Source: Gp6-AA40 sp050742535 (GTDB lineage: Bacteria; Acidobacteriota; Vicinamibacteria; Vicinamibacterales; UBA2999). Taken from it: a DNA stretch of 15,659 nt. The DNA is taken from NCBI GenBank assembly GCA_050742535.1, contig JBOGIQ010000120.1:1-15659 (forward strand), in the 5' to 3' direction. Both the position numbers and the translations under genes were made by a program. A model generated the notes under the pieces. It had not been told where the DNA came from and did no database searches. It saw only the letters and a program-made list of their open reading frames with translations. Every line of letters starts with the position of its first letter. Position 1 is the first letter of the stretch. Positions 1 to 9,344 of the stretch are shown one piece after another.

Positions 1-212
1 GGCGTGGCCAGGCTGATGGCGCCGTTGCACACCCGCTGAAACACGCCCTCCCACATCGTGCCCGCCGCCGCGCGGGCGGCCTCGATGTGTTTCTGCGCCT
101 CGGCGGACACGCCCGGTGCCGATGCCGGCACGGGCCCGGGCGGCGCGAACTGCGCGACGAGCGTTCCAGTTCCGCAGACCGTCGCGACGATGAGCGTTGA
201 AAGAGCTTTCAC
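1..212 (-). CDS. Exported protein, N-terminal fragment, possibly MBL-fold
   Basis: This is the first 70 codons of a minus-strand gene that runs off the left edge. I chose the GTG at 212-210 because an AGGAG sits at 223-219 with a 6-base spacer. The product begins VKALSTLIVATVCGTG, a basic start followed by a hydrophobic stretch. A Pro/Ala-rich segment and an amphipathic stretch (AEAQKHIEAARAAAG) follow, so it looks like a Sec-exported protein. The 'HIEAARAAAG...RVC' start recalls exported metallo-beta-lactamase-fold hydrolases of Acidobacteriota, but no HxHxDH motif lies in the visible part, so this is a guess. It follows lpdA on the same strand after 36 bases and may be read through from the pyruvate dehydrogenase operon. 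A signal-bearing protein of other function is equally possible. Confidence 0.7.
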   Translation of the reverse strand, partial: MKALSTLIVATVCGTGTLVAQFAPPGPVPASAPGVSAEAQKHIEAARAAAGTMWEGVFQRVCNGAISLAT

Positions 213-228
213 GGCTGACTCCTGGCTC

Positions 229-248
229 CTTCCGTCCGAAGGCGGAAG
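229..248 (-). terminator. Small stem-loop after lpdA
   Basis: CTTCCG at 229-234 and CGGAAG at 243-248 form a 6-bp stem with an 8-base loop directly after the lpdA stop codon. There is no T-run after it on the minus strand, so it is not a standard intrinsic terminator. The stem lies a few bases upstream of the ribosome-binding site of the next gene and could instead modulate that gene. Low confidence for any function. Confidence 0.3.
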
Positions 249-1661
249 CTACTTGCGTCTGGGCTTGAAGACATGCGTACTCTGCCCGAAAAATACCTCG
301 GCGCTCTCCATCAGCGACTCGGAGAGCGTCGGGTGAGGATGAATCACCAGCTTCAGATCCTCCGCCGTCGCCCCCATCTCGATCGCCAGCACGCCTTCGG
401 CAATCAGTTCGCCCGCCCCCGAGCCGGCGATACCCACACCGAGAACGCGGCCGGTCTGCTTTTCCAGAATCAGCTTGGTCAAGCCGTCGGGGCGATCCAC
501 CGTGATGGCACGGCTCAAGGCTCCCCACGGGAACTTCGCGACCTCGAACTCGATCCCGGACGCCTGCGCCTGTGCTTCGGTCATTCCGCACCAGGCGATT
601 TCCGGATCCGTGAAGACAACGGCGGGGATGGCCTGCGGTTCGAAGACCGCCTTGTGCCCGGCAATGACCTCCACCGCGACGCGTGCTTCGTGCGACGCCT
701 TGTGCGCCAGCATCGGTTCGCCGGCAACGTCGCCGATGGCGAAGATGGTCGGCTCGGCAGTCCGGCGCTGTTCGTCGGTCTCGATAAACCCGCTCGCCGC
801 GACCTTCACGTTGGTGGTCTCGAGGCCGGGGATCTTCGAGTTCGGCCGGCGGCCGACGGCAACGAGGACGCGGTCGAACACCTGCTCCTTTTCTGCGACC
901 TCGCCGTCGAACGTGACACGGATGCCGCTGCCTTCCTCCGCGACCTTGACGACCTTCGTGTTCAGCATGATCGCGGCGAACAGGCCCTTCAGCCGCTTCT
1001 CGAGCACCTGTACGAGGTCGCGATCGGCGCCCGGCAGCAGGCCCGGCGTCATCTCAACGACCGACACCTTGCTGCCAAGCGTGGCGTAGACGGTTCCCAG
1101 TTCCAGGCCGATATAACCGCCGCCGATGACCAGCAGCGACTTCGGCACGTCCGGCAGCTCGAGACCGGACGTCGAGTCCATCATCTTCGGGCTGTCCAGC
1201 GACAAGGTCGGTATCTTCGTGGGGTGCGAGCCGGTGGCGAGGATCAGGTGCTCGAACTGCAGCTCGGTCGTGCCGCCCGGTCCCGCCACGGACATCGACC
1301 GCGGTCCGGTCAGCGTCGCCCGGCCCTGGATGAACTTCACCTTGCGCATCTTCGCGATGCCGCCGACGCCGGCGGTGAGCTTGTCGACGACGCCCTGTTT
1401 GAAGCCGCGCAGCTTGTCGACGTCGACCTTCGGCTCGCTGAAGGTCACGCCCCAGTTGCCCGCGTGCTTCGCCTCGTCGATCACCTTGGCGACATGGAGC
1501 AGCGCCTTCGAGGGAATGCAGCCGCGGTAGAGACAGACGCCGCCAGGGTTCTTTTCCTCGTCGACGAGGGCGACCTGCATGCCCAGGTCAGCCGCATAGA
1601 ACGCAGCCGCATAACCGCCCGGCCCCGCACCGAGCACTACTAATTGAGTGGTGTCTGCCAT
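249..1661 (-). CDS. lpdA: Dihydrolipoyl dehydrogenase (E3)
   Basis: The 470-residue flavoprotein reoxidises dihydrolipoyl groups on E2 and reduces NAD+. It is the E3 of the pyruvate dehydrogenase complex in the cytoplasm. Seen in the protein: the FAD-binding GAGPGG at residues 11-16, redox-active cysteines C43 and C48 in GGVCLYRGCIPSK, the NAD-binding GGGYIG at 180-185, a second FAD motif AIGDVAGEPMLAHKA, and the C-terminal HPHPTLSE with catalytic H443 and E448. Length is normal for the family. The ATG at 1661-1659 overlaps the aceF stop by one base (TGATG), showing translational coupling. No strong ribosome-binding site is seen, which fits coupling. Membership in the aceE-aceF-lpdA order makes the pyruvate complex its main partner, though E3 may be shared with other 2-oxoacid complexes. 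Confidence 0.97.
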   Translation of the reverse strand: MADTTQLVVLGAGPGGYAAAFYAADLGMQVALVDEEKNPGGVCLYRGCIPSKALLHVAKVIDEAKHAGNWGVTFSEPKVDVDKLRGFKQGVVDKLTAGVGGIAKMRKVKFIQGRATLTGPRSMSVAGPGGTTELQFEHLILATGSHPTKIPTLSLDSPKMMDSTSGLELPDVPKSLLVIGGGYIGLELGTVYATLGSKVSVVEMTPGLLPGADRDLVQVLEKRLKGLFAAIMLNTKVVKVAEEGSGIRVTFDGEVAEKEQVFDRVLVAVGRRPNSKIPGLETTNVKVAASGFIETDEQRRTAEPTIFAIGDVAGEPMLAHKASHEARVAVEVIAGHKAVFEPQAIPAVVFTDPEIAWCGMTEAQAQASGIEFEVAKFPWGALSRAITVDRPDGLTKLILEKQTGRVLGVGIAGSGAGELIAEGVLAIEMGATAEDLKLVIHPHPTLSESLMESAEVFFGQSTHVFKPRRK

Positions 1662-3049
1662 CAGCCGATGAGAGAAAGAAGGAAGGGCTGCTCGATTGCC
1701 TCGGCGACCCAGCGCAGGAACCGCATCGCGTCCGCGCCGTCAATCACGCGGTGGTCGTACGAGAGCGAGAGCGGCAGCATCTGGCGCGGCTGGAAGGCGG
1801 TGTCTTTCCAGACCGGCTCGGTGATCGTCCGTGAGACACCGAGGATCGCCACCTCCGGCCAGTTCACGATCGGCGTGAAGTAGGTCCCGCCAATCCCGCC
1901 GAGATTCGAGAGGCTGATGCCGCCGCCGCTCATGTCCTCGAGCGTCAGCTTCTTGTCGCGTGCCCGCGCCGCCAGCTGGTTGATTTCAATGGAGATCTCG
2001 GAAATGTTCTTGCGATCGGCGTTGCGAATCACCGGCACGAGCAGTCCGCGATCGGTATCGACGGCGACGCCGACGTTGACGTACTTCTTGACGATGAGCT
2101 CGCCGCGCTCCGTGTCGATCGAGGCATTGAACTGCGGGAACTTCCTCACCGCGGTGGCGAGGATGCGCACGAGCATCGCGGTGACGGTCAGGTTGCCGCC
2201 CGCTTTCGCGATCTGATCCTTGAATTTCTTCCGCAGCTCCTCGAGCGCGGTCACGTCCGCCTTGTCGAACTGCGTCACGTGCGGAATGGCGGTCCAGGCG
2301 TAGCTCAGATGGTCGGCCGTGACGCGCCGGATGTTGCTCAGCGGCTGACGGTCGACCTCTCCCCACTTCTGGAAGTCGGGCAGGGCGCGCGCGGCGCGCA
2401 CGCCCGCAGCCGCACCGCCGGCTCCGGCCGTCGAGGGCACGCTGCTCAGGATGCGGCGGGCATGCTCCTTCACGTCCTCCTGGGAGATCCGGCCTCCCGG
2501 GCCCGTGCCCTGCACCTCGTCGACGTTGACCCCGATCTCGCGCGCCAGGCGGCGAACAGCGGGTGACGCCGGCGCCACGGGACCGCGTTCGCCGTTTCCG
2601 TCGGCTCTCGCGGCCGGCGGTGGCGGTGGAGCGACCGCTGGCGCTTCCGGAGTACCGCGCGGCGGCATCGAGATGACCTTGTGGTCTGGACGGGTCTCGG
2701 CCGGAGGCTTCGATTCGGCGGCGGGCGGCGCCTCGGTTTTCTGCGGCTGCGCGGCGGGCTTCTCCTCGGCCTTGGCTGCCTTCTGACTGGAGGAAGCCCC
2801 GTTGCCGCCGGACGCGCCCTCGTCCACCGTGAAGACGACGGCGCCAACGGAGACCTTGTCGCCTTTCTTGACGCGAACTTCCTTGACCGTGCCGGCAACG
2901 GTGGATGGGACCTCGATGGTCGCCTTGTCGGTCTCGAGTTCGAGGACGGGCTGATCGCGGGCGATCGTGTCGCCCGGGTTCACCATCACCCGCATCACGT
3001 CGCCGCCGGCGACGTTTTCGCCCAGCTCGGGGACTTTGAATTCGGTCAC
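1661..3049 (-). CDS. aceF: Pyruvate dehydrogenase E2, dihydrolipoyl acetyltransferase
   Basis: This is the 462-residue core enzyme that passes the acetyl group from E1 through a lipoyl arm to CoA. Domains: one lipoyl domain (about 1-77) with lipoylated K42 in ETDKATIEVP; a long Ala/Pro-rich flexible linker (about 80-158); the peripheral subunit-binding domain (about 160-196, ASPAVRRLAREIGV then GTGPGGRISQEDV); and the catalytic domain (about 228-462) ending in SYDHRVIDGADAMRF with catalytic H433 and D437. A single lipoyl domain is fewer than the three of E. coli AceF. The start is GTG at 3049-3047, preceded by GAGGGAAG. Translation ends in a one-base overlap with lpdA. The 111-base gap to aceE is filled by a heptamer repeat array, which could affect the E1:E2 expression ratio (inference). 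Confidence 0.97.
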   Translation of the reverse strand: MTEFKVPELGENVAGGDVMRVMVNPGDTIARDQPVLELETDKATIEVPSTVAGTVKEVRVKKGDKVSVGAVVFTVDEGASGGNGASSSQKAAKAEEKPAAQPQKTEAPPAAESKPPAETRPDHKVISMPPRGTPEAPAVAPPPPPAARADGNGERGPVAPASPAVRRLAREIGVNVDEVQGTGPGGRISQEDVKEHARRILSSVPSTAGAGGAAAGVRAARALPDFQKWGEVDRQPLSNIRRVTADHLSYAWTAIPHVTQFDKADVTALEELRKKFKDQIAKAGGNLTVTAMLVRILATAVRKFPQFNASIDTERGELIVKKYVNVGVAVDTDRGLLVPVIRNADRKNISEISIEINQLAARARDKKLTLEDMSGGGISLSNLGGIGGTYFTPIVNWPEVAILGVSRTITEPVWKDTAFQPRQMLPLSLSYDHRVIDGADAMRFLRWVAEAIEQPFLLSLIG

Positions 3050-3060
3050 TTCGCTCTTCC

Positions 3061-3160
3061 CTCAGGCCCAAGGCCGAAGGCCGAAGGGCCAAGGGCTGGT
3101 CGAGGCCCAAGAAACTCATTCCTGGACCAGCCCTTAGGCCTTAGGCCATCGGCCTGTGGC

Positions 3161-3163
<3 letters not shown>
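3061..3163. repeat. Array A: inverted heptamer repeats (GGCCNNA)
   Basis: Between aceE and aceF, about five units of 7 bases with GGCC cores (GGCCGAA and variants) run from 3065 and end in AAGGGCTGGTC at 3091-3101. On the other side of a 23-base spacer, GACCAGCCCTT at 3125-3135 is its exact complement, followed by inverted units (CTTAGGC twice, CATCGGC, CTGTGGC). The 11-bp perfect stem extends outward with one bulged base through the GGCC next to it. The last unit runs into the aceE stop codon TAG (3163-3161). Transcribed as part of the operon, it should form a long hairpin between the E1 and E2 coding regions. Confidence 0.85.
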
Positions 3164-5842
<2,679 letters not shown>

Positions 5843-5960
5843 GAGTCCTCTACGGCAGCGCGCGTCCGCCTTCGCCGCTTCGCGGCTTCGGCGGGACAGG
5901 CCTCATCAACAATGAATCGTCAGATAACAACCCCTTATTCTAGTCTCCGGTTCTCTCAGG
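5843..5960. promoter_or_regulatory. Divergent spacer between aceE and udgB
   Basis: This 118-base spacer must hold the start signals of both divergent genes. On the aceE strand, TAGAAT near 5938-5943 could be a -10 element, but no good -35 pairs with it, so I do not assign a promoter. Near the aceE start is an imperfect hairpin, listed separately. Ribosome-binding sequence for aceE (AGAGGA) lies at 5846-5851. Apart from this I see no operator-like symmetric site. Confidence 0.35.
5864..5897. repeat. Imperfect GC-rich hairpin upstream of aceE
   Basis: GCCGC (5874-5878) pairs with GCGGC (5882-5886) around a TTC loop. After a 3-base internal loop on each side (5871-5873 and 5887-5889), CCGCC (5866-5870) pairs with GGCGG (5890-5894). 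The GTCCGCC...GGCGGGAC edges resemble the compact palindromes at 6003-6020 and 9329-9344, so it may be a longer member of the same dispersed class. It lies in the presumed aceE 5' leader about 20 bases before the start codon and could affect translation initiation or mRNA stability (inference). Confidence 0.5.
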
Positions 5961-6740
5961 ATGGAACCCATTTCCTCAGCGAATCCTTTCGATCGACGTA
6001 GTGTCCGCCTTGAGGCGGACCATGCTCAGCAACTGGCTGATGCTCATCATGCAATCGTGTCATGCGACCGCTGTCCGCGGCTGCGCGCGTACTGCACGCG
6101 AATCGCCAGCGAAAAGAAGCGCGCCTACCGCGACGACACGTATTGGGGCCGACCCGTCCCCGGCTTCGGCGATCCGGCAGCACGCCTCCTGCTCGTCGGG
6201 CTCGCTCCGGCCGCGCACGGAGCGAACCGCACGGGCCGCGTATTCACCGGCGACGGTACCGGCGGCTCGGGCGACTTCCTCATGGCGGCACTCCATCGAA
6301 CGGGCTTCGCCAACATCCCGACGTCCTCTCGTCCGGATGACGGACTGCAGCTCACGGATGCGTACATCGCCGCGGCCGTTCGTTGCGCCCCGCCCGACAA
6401 CAAGCCGTTGCCTGAGGAAATTACGCGCTGTCTGGATCATCTGGAGTCGGAGATCGCTGCGCTTCCGAACGTCCGGGTCGTCGTCGCGCTGGGGAAGATC
6501 GCTTTCGATGCGTGGCTGCAGCTGCTTCGCCGCCGCGGCGGGTCCGCCTCCGGTGGCTCCAGAGTTCGGCGGAACCCGCCCCACAAGCGCCCGGAGTTCG
6601 GCCACGGCGTAATTGTGACGTTTGAACAACTCCCAACTCTGATTGGTTGTTATCATCCGAGCCGGCAGAACACGAACACCGGAAAGCTCACGCCGCGGAT
6701 GATGGTGGATGTGTTCAGGAAAGCGAGGAAGCTGCTGTGA
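5961..6740 (+). CDS. udgB: Type-5 uracil-DNA glycosylase (UDGb)
   Basis: The 259-residue enzyme removes uracil and probably other deaminated bases from DNA, starting base-excision repair. The family-5 signature is GLAPAAHGANRTGRVFTGDG at 80-99. It lacks the acidic or polar catalytic residue of family 4 at the equivalent place. The second active-site motif is HPSRQN at 232-237. Cysteines C35, C38, C142 and C157 have the spacing expected for the [4Fe-4S] ligands of family 4/5 enzymes. The ATG at 5961 has only a weak CAGG before it. No other ATG lies in frame before C35, so the start is fairly secure. Residues 14-21 (SVRLEADH) are encoded by an 18-base palindrome that looks like an inserted dispersed repeat. 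The gene overlaps the next by GTGA. It is divergent from aceE. Confidence 0.93.
   Translation: MEPISSANPFDRRSVRLEADHAQQLADAHHAIVSCDRCPRLRAYCTRIASEKKRAYRDDTYWGRPVPGFGDPAARLLLVGLAPAAHGANRTGRVFTGDGTGGSGDFLMAALHRTGFANIPTSSRPDDGLQLTDAYIAAAVRCAPPDNKPLPEEITRCLDHLESEIAALPNVRVVVALGKIAFDAWLQLLRRRGGSASGGSRVRRNPPHKRPEFGHGVIVTFEQLPTLIGCYHPSRQNTNTGKLTPRMMVDVFRKARKLL
6003..6020. repeat. Palindrome inside udgB
   Basis: GTCCGCCT and AGGCGGAC are perfect 8-base inverted arms around a TG loop. The flanks (GTAGT before, CAT after) resemble a repeat I recall from Vicinamibacteria genomes, where it often translates as VRLKADTT-like peptides. Here it reads in-frame as VRLEAD within the variable N-terminus of the glycosylase, before the first cluster cysteine. 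Confidence 0.65.
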
Positions 6741-7618
6741 AACGCGTCACCGGGATGTTCGTCGTCGCGACCGCCTTCTTCCTTGCTGCACCGCCCGCCG
6801 TTGCCGCGCAGTCCGAGAAGATCAGCATCCGCATGGCTCCGCGCCCCGGACAGACCGTGCGTCTGAACCTGGCGCACGAGGTAGATATGGATATCTCGTT
6901 CGATGCCGGAGCGGCTCCCGGCCTCATGCCCATGAGGATGGTGATCCGAATGACGGCGGCGATGACACAGAAGACGGGAGCGCTCAAACCGGACGGCACT
7001 CTCGATGCGGAATTCACCTATGACCGGTTTCGCATCGAGATCTCGATGAACGGCCAGACCATGCCTGCGAACACCGACAATCCGCTCACCGGCAAGCCCA
7101 TCGTCGTAACCTACAACCGGAATGGGGACGTCGTCGGCGTCCAGGGGATGCCTGCCGCGCTCACCGACGGCATGTTCGAGCAGTTAATGGGATCGTTCGT
7201 AGGCAGTCTGCCCGCGACAGCGCTCGCCGTCGGCGAGACGACCACCGCGCCAATGGATCTGGCGCTGCCACTGCCGCTGCCGGGCGCTCCGGCGATGAAG
7301 ATGGTGGGACAGACCAGGTTGACGCTGGTTTCGCTCGACCAGGACGCACGAGGGCGCTCTGCCAGATTCGAGTCCACCACGGCCGGAAGCGTGATGAGCG
7401 ACGTCGCGTCCCCCGACGGCCAGGGCAAGATGGCAGTGGACCTGAGCCACAGCGGCGAGGGTACATACGTCCTCGACCTCGACACGGGCGTGCTGCGATC
7501 GAACATCACGACGAGCCATATCAACGGCAAGATGAACATCGCCGGAGGCGCCGCGTCGCCGGCGCTGCCCGGTATGAGCATGCGGGGAACGATCAAGATG
7601 ACTCTGACCAGCGACTGA
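6737..7618 (+). CDS. Exported protein of unknown function (DUF6263-like?)
   Basis: The reading frame is open further upstream, but the GTG at 6737 overlaps the udgB stop as GTGA and gives a clean signal peptide: VKRVTGMFVVATAFFLAAPPAVAAQ, with cleavage likely after AVAA. That makes 293 residues, and GAGGAAG lies about 9 bases upstream. The mature part starts KISIRMAPRPGQTVRLNLAHE and looks beta-rich, with a run DLALPLPLPGAPAMK, no cysteines, and a closing segment DLDTGVLRSNITTSHINGKM. The pattern of 'tracer' strands and 'NPLTGKPIVVTYNRNGDV' recalls DUF6263-type secreted proteins of unknown role. This is a weak resemblance. The overlap with udgB implies co-transcription, but no functional tie to DNA repair is evident. 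Confidence 0.8.
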   Translation: MKRVTGMFVVATAFFLAAPPAVAAQSEKISIRMAPRPGQTVRLNLAHEVDMDISFDAGAAPGLMPMRMVIRMTAAMTQKTGALKPDGTLDAEFTYDRFRIEISMNGQTMPANTDNPLTGKPIVVTYNRNGDVVGVQGMPAALTDGMFEQLMGSFVGSLPATALAVGETTTAPMDLALPLPLPGAPAMKMVGQTRLTLVSLDQDARGRSARFESTTAGSVMSDVASPDGQGKMAVDLSHSGEGTYVLDLDTGVLRSNITTSHINGKMNIAGGAASPALPGMSMRGTIKMTLTSD

Positions 7619-7672
7619 CGGCGACCAACCTGCGGCTCCGTTCCTCCGTCCAAGCAACTGGCGCGGTTACCG

Positions 7673-7679
7673 AAGGAGG
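7673..7679 (+). promoter_or_regulatory. Strong ribosome-binding site
   Basis: AAGGAGG lies five bases before the ATG at 7685. It fixes the start of the TIGR03435 gene and shows that this organism uses canonical Shine-Dalgarno sites, which matters for the genes downstream that lack one. The rest of the 66-base gap 7619-7684 shows nothing notable. Confidence 0.85.
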
Positions 7680-7684
7680 CGCGG

Positions 7685-8494
7685 ATGGTTCGGGTTCTCG
7701 CAGTTACTCTCGTCCTGGCCGGGCTGCTGCTTGCAGAGCCGCTCGCGCAGGGGTTGGTCGAAGTGGCGTCAGTCAGACGCCATCCTCCTGCCGAAAACGT
7801 TCAATGGATGATTGCTCCTGAACCAGGAGGCCGGTTGCGCCTCCGGTTGACGGCGGAGCGCCTGGTCGCCGTCGCGTTTCGGCTTCAGCTGGATCAGGTC
7901 GTCAATGCGCCGGGCTGGGCCCGGTCCGACATGTACGACATGCTGGTGAAACTGCGCGATGGTGGCAAGGTGAACATCGACACCGTCGGCCCGATTGCGC
8001 GGGAGATTGCCGCTGATCGTTTCGCGATCAAGACGCACGAGGAAACGCGCGAACGACCTGTCTACCTGCTCGTCCGCTCGCGCCCCGACCGCGTGCCTGG
8101 CAGCCGCCTGAAACCGGCGCTGGTGGATTGCACGCTGCGAGGACCGGCCCCCGGCACACCCGGCCAGCCGGCGCCAGCGGCAGCGGTCAGCCGGTGCGGG
8201 CTGACCCAGCGGCCGGGAGTCATCAGCATGAGTGGCTTTCCCGTCGACGCCTTCATTCGCGTGCTCTCAAACCTCGTGGGGCGCGTCGTCGTCAACCGTT
8301 CCGGTCTGGAGGGCAACTGGGACCTGGAGTTGGAGTTTGCGCCTGACCTCTCGTCCGACGGCGTTGGCTCCGGTACCGACCGCCCCTCGATCTTCGCCGC
8401 GCTAACGGAGCAGCTTGGCCTCAAGCTCGAAGCAGGCCGCGCACCGGTCTCTGTCGTGGCGATCGACGAGATCCGCCGTCCGGCGGAGGACTGA
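7685..8494 (+). CDS. TIGR03435 family exported protein
   Basis: This 269-residue protein belongs to the 'soil-associated' TIGR03435 family, expanded in Acidobacteriota and of unknown function. Features of the family are visible: a signal peptide (MVRVLAVTLVLAGLLLAEPLAQ), the start LVEVASVRRHPP of the mature protein, APGWARSDMYDMLVK, the LADRF-like AADRFAIKTHEETRERPVYLLV, and the C-terminal VNRSGLEGNWDLELEFAPD then IFAALTEQLGLKLEAGRAPV. Length is typical. A strong AAGGAGG site marks the start. The TGA stop lies at the first bases of array B. It may be read together with the upstream pair, but 66 bases separate them. Confidence 0.93.
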   Translation: MVRVLAVTLVLAGLLLAEPLAQGLVEVASVRRHPPAENVQWMIAPEPGGRLRLRLTAERLVAVAFRLQLDQVVNAPGWARSDMYDMLVKLRDGGKVNIDTVGPIAREIAADRFAIKTHEETRERPVYLLVRSRPDRVPGSRLKPALVDCTLRGPAPGTPGQPAPAAAVSRCGLTQRPGVISMSGFPVDAFIRVLSNLVGRVVVNRSGLEGNWDLELEFAPDLSSDGVGSGTDRPSIFAALTEQLGLKLEAGRAPVSVVAIDEIRRPAED

Positions 8495-8576
8495 TCAGAC
8501 GTTAGACGTCAGATATCAGACGTCAGCGCCTGACTTCAACTGTCTGGCGTCTGCCGTCTGCCGTCTGATCTCTGGC
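8492..8576. repeat. Array B: inverted heptamer repeats (AGACGNC)
   Basis: Units AGACGTT, AGACGTC, AGATATC and AGACGTC run from 8497. After a short spacer the complement of AGACGGC/AGACGCC units runs from about 8541 to 8570. The outermost 9 bases GATCAGACG (8493-8501) and CGTCTGATC (8562-8570) are exact complements. The array covers the 28 bases between two convergent genes and also their ends: the upstream stop codon lies at its left edge, and about 15 codons plus the stop of the minus-strand gene lie inside it. It could act as a two-way terminator, but there is no T-run on either strand. Confidence 0.85.
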
Positions 8577-9320
8577 CCATTTTAGCGTGATCGTCAGCAG
8601 GTATGTGAATGACGGCAGGCAGTACGGCGCGAGGCGGACGACTTCGACGCGATACTCACCAGGCTCCTGAATCGTCACGCTCGTGAACCGCGGCGCCGTC
8701 GCGCCCGCGCGATCCAGGGGCTCGCCGCTCTTTCCTTCAACCACGCGGACAAAGGCGTTGCGGCCGGCAAACTGTTCGATGCGCGCCTGCAGGACGTCAC
8801 CGCGCCGCCCTGCAACGATGTAGGAGTCAACGCCATCTCCATAGAGACGGCCGGAATACTGGACGTCGCCGCGGCGCATCGTGACACGGCGGGGTGGCGG
8901 CTGTGGCGGTGCGGAAATGCCCGTCGCAGGCGGGACGCTCAGCCGCGTGATTTTCAACGCGCCATCGACCTGGTCCGCGCGAATGCTGCCGCCGGCGAAG
9001 GTGATCCCACCGCCTCCCATGCGAAGCGCACCGGCCCCCGTGGCGGCGCTTTCCTCGACAAGGCAGCGAAGCTCCGCCGTGAAGAGGCCATCGTAGAGGT
9101 TGATCAGTTGACCCCGGTTGGCGATCGGCACTCCGACGCCGCTGACGGACGCTGCAAACGGATACCGCACCATGTCCGCGACCGCCGCGCGATCGCGGCG
9201 CGACATCGCCTGCACCAGCCGATTCACGAACGCCGCGGCTTCGGCCGGAGCCTGCCGTGCGAGGAGAATCGCAGAACCCACTGCGATCAGAGCGACGATG
9301 GCGAAAACGGTTCGCGTCAT
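8523..9320 (-). CDS. Exported NTF2-like/PPC-like protein
   Basis: I place the start at ATG 9320-9318, giving 265 residues. An in-frame upstream ATG (9362) would add a tail encoded by a dispersed palindrome and overlap the previous gene, so I reject it. The N-terminus MTRTVFAIVALIAVGSAILLARQA is a signal peptide or anchor. Residues about 25-90 (AFVNRLVQAMSRRDRAAVADMVRYPFAA...INLYDGLFTAELR) resemble an NTF2/SnoaL-like fold. From about 155 on, VQYSGRLYGDGVDSYIVAGRRGD...EPGEYRVEVVRL resembles a PPC-type beta-sandwich. The last 15 residues (DQTADGRRQTVEVRR) are translated array B, so the native end was probably near TITLK. Function unknown. It follows the phosphodiesterase gene by 13 bases on the same strand. 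Confidence 0.8.
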   Translation of the reverse strand: MTRTVFAIVALIAVGSAILLARQAPAEAAAFVNRLVQAMSRRDRAAVADMVRYPFAASVSGVGVPIANRGQLINLYDGLFTAELRCLVEESAATGAGALRMGGGGITFAGGSIRADQVDGALKITRLSVPPATGISAPPQPPPRRVTMRRGDVQYSGRLYGDGVDSYIVAGRRGDVLQARIEQFAGRNAFVRVVEGKSGEPLDRAGATAPRFTSVTIQEPGEYRVEVVRLAPYCLPSFTYLLTITLKWARDQTADGRRQTVEVRR

Positions 9321-9328
9321 TCTTACAA

Positions 9329-9344
9329 TCCGGCTAAAGCCGGA
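9329..9344. repeat. Palindrome over the phosphodiesterase stop codon
   Basis: TCCGGCT and AGCCGGA form perfect 7-base inverted arms around AA. On the minus strand the phosphodiesterase's last codons (VRL) and its TAG stop (9336-9334) lie in the palindrome, and the next gene starts 9 bases after it. The core matches the in-gene palindrome at 6003-6020 in architecture (arms TCCGSCT, 2-base loop). Confidence 0.7.

Noticed and set aside
273..1643. Plus-strand open frames of several hundred codons opposite lpdA, aceF and aceE.
   Set aside because: They mirror the minus-strand genes, have no family motifs, and give Arg/His/Asp-rich compositions typical of antisense GC-rich frames.
5901..5960. A defined sigma-70 promoter for aceE (TAGAAT as -10).
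   Set aside because: No -35 element with acceptable match lies 16-18 bases upstream. The hexamer alone is not enough.
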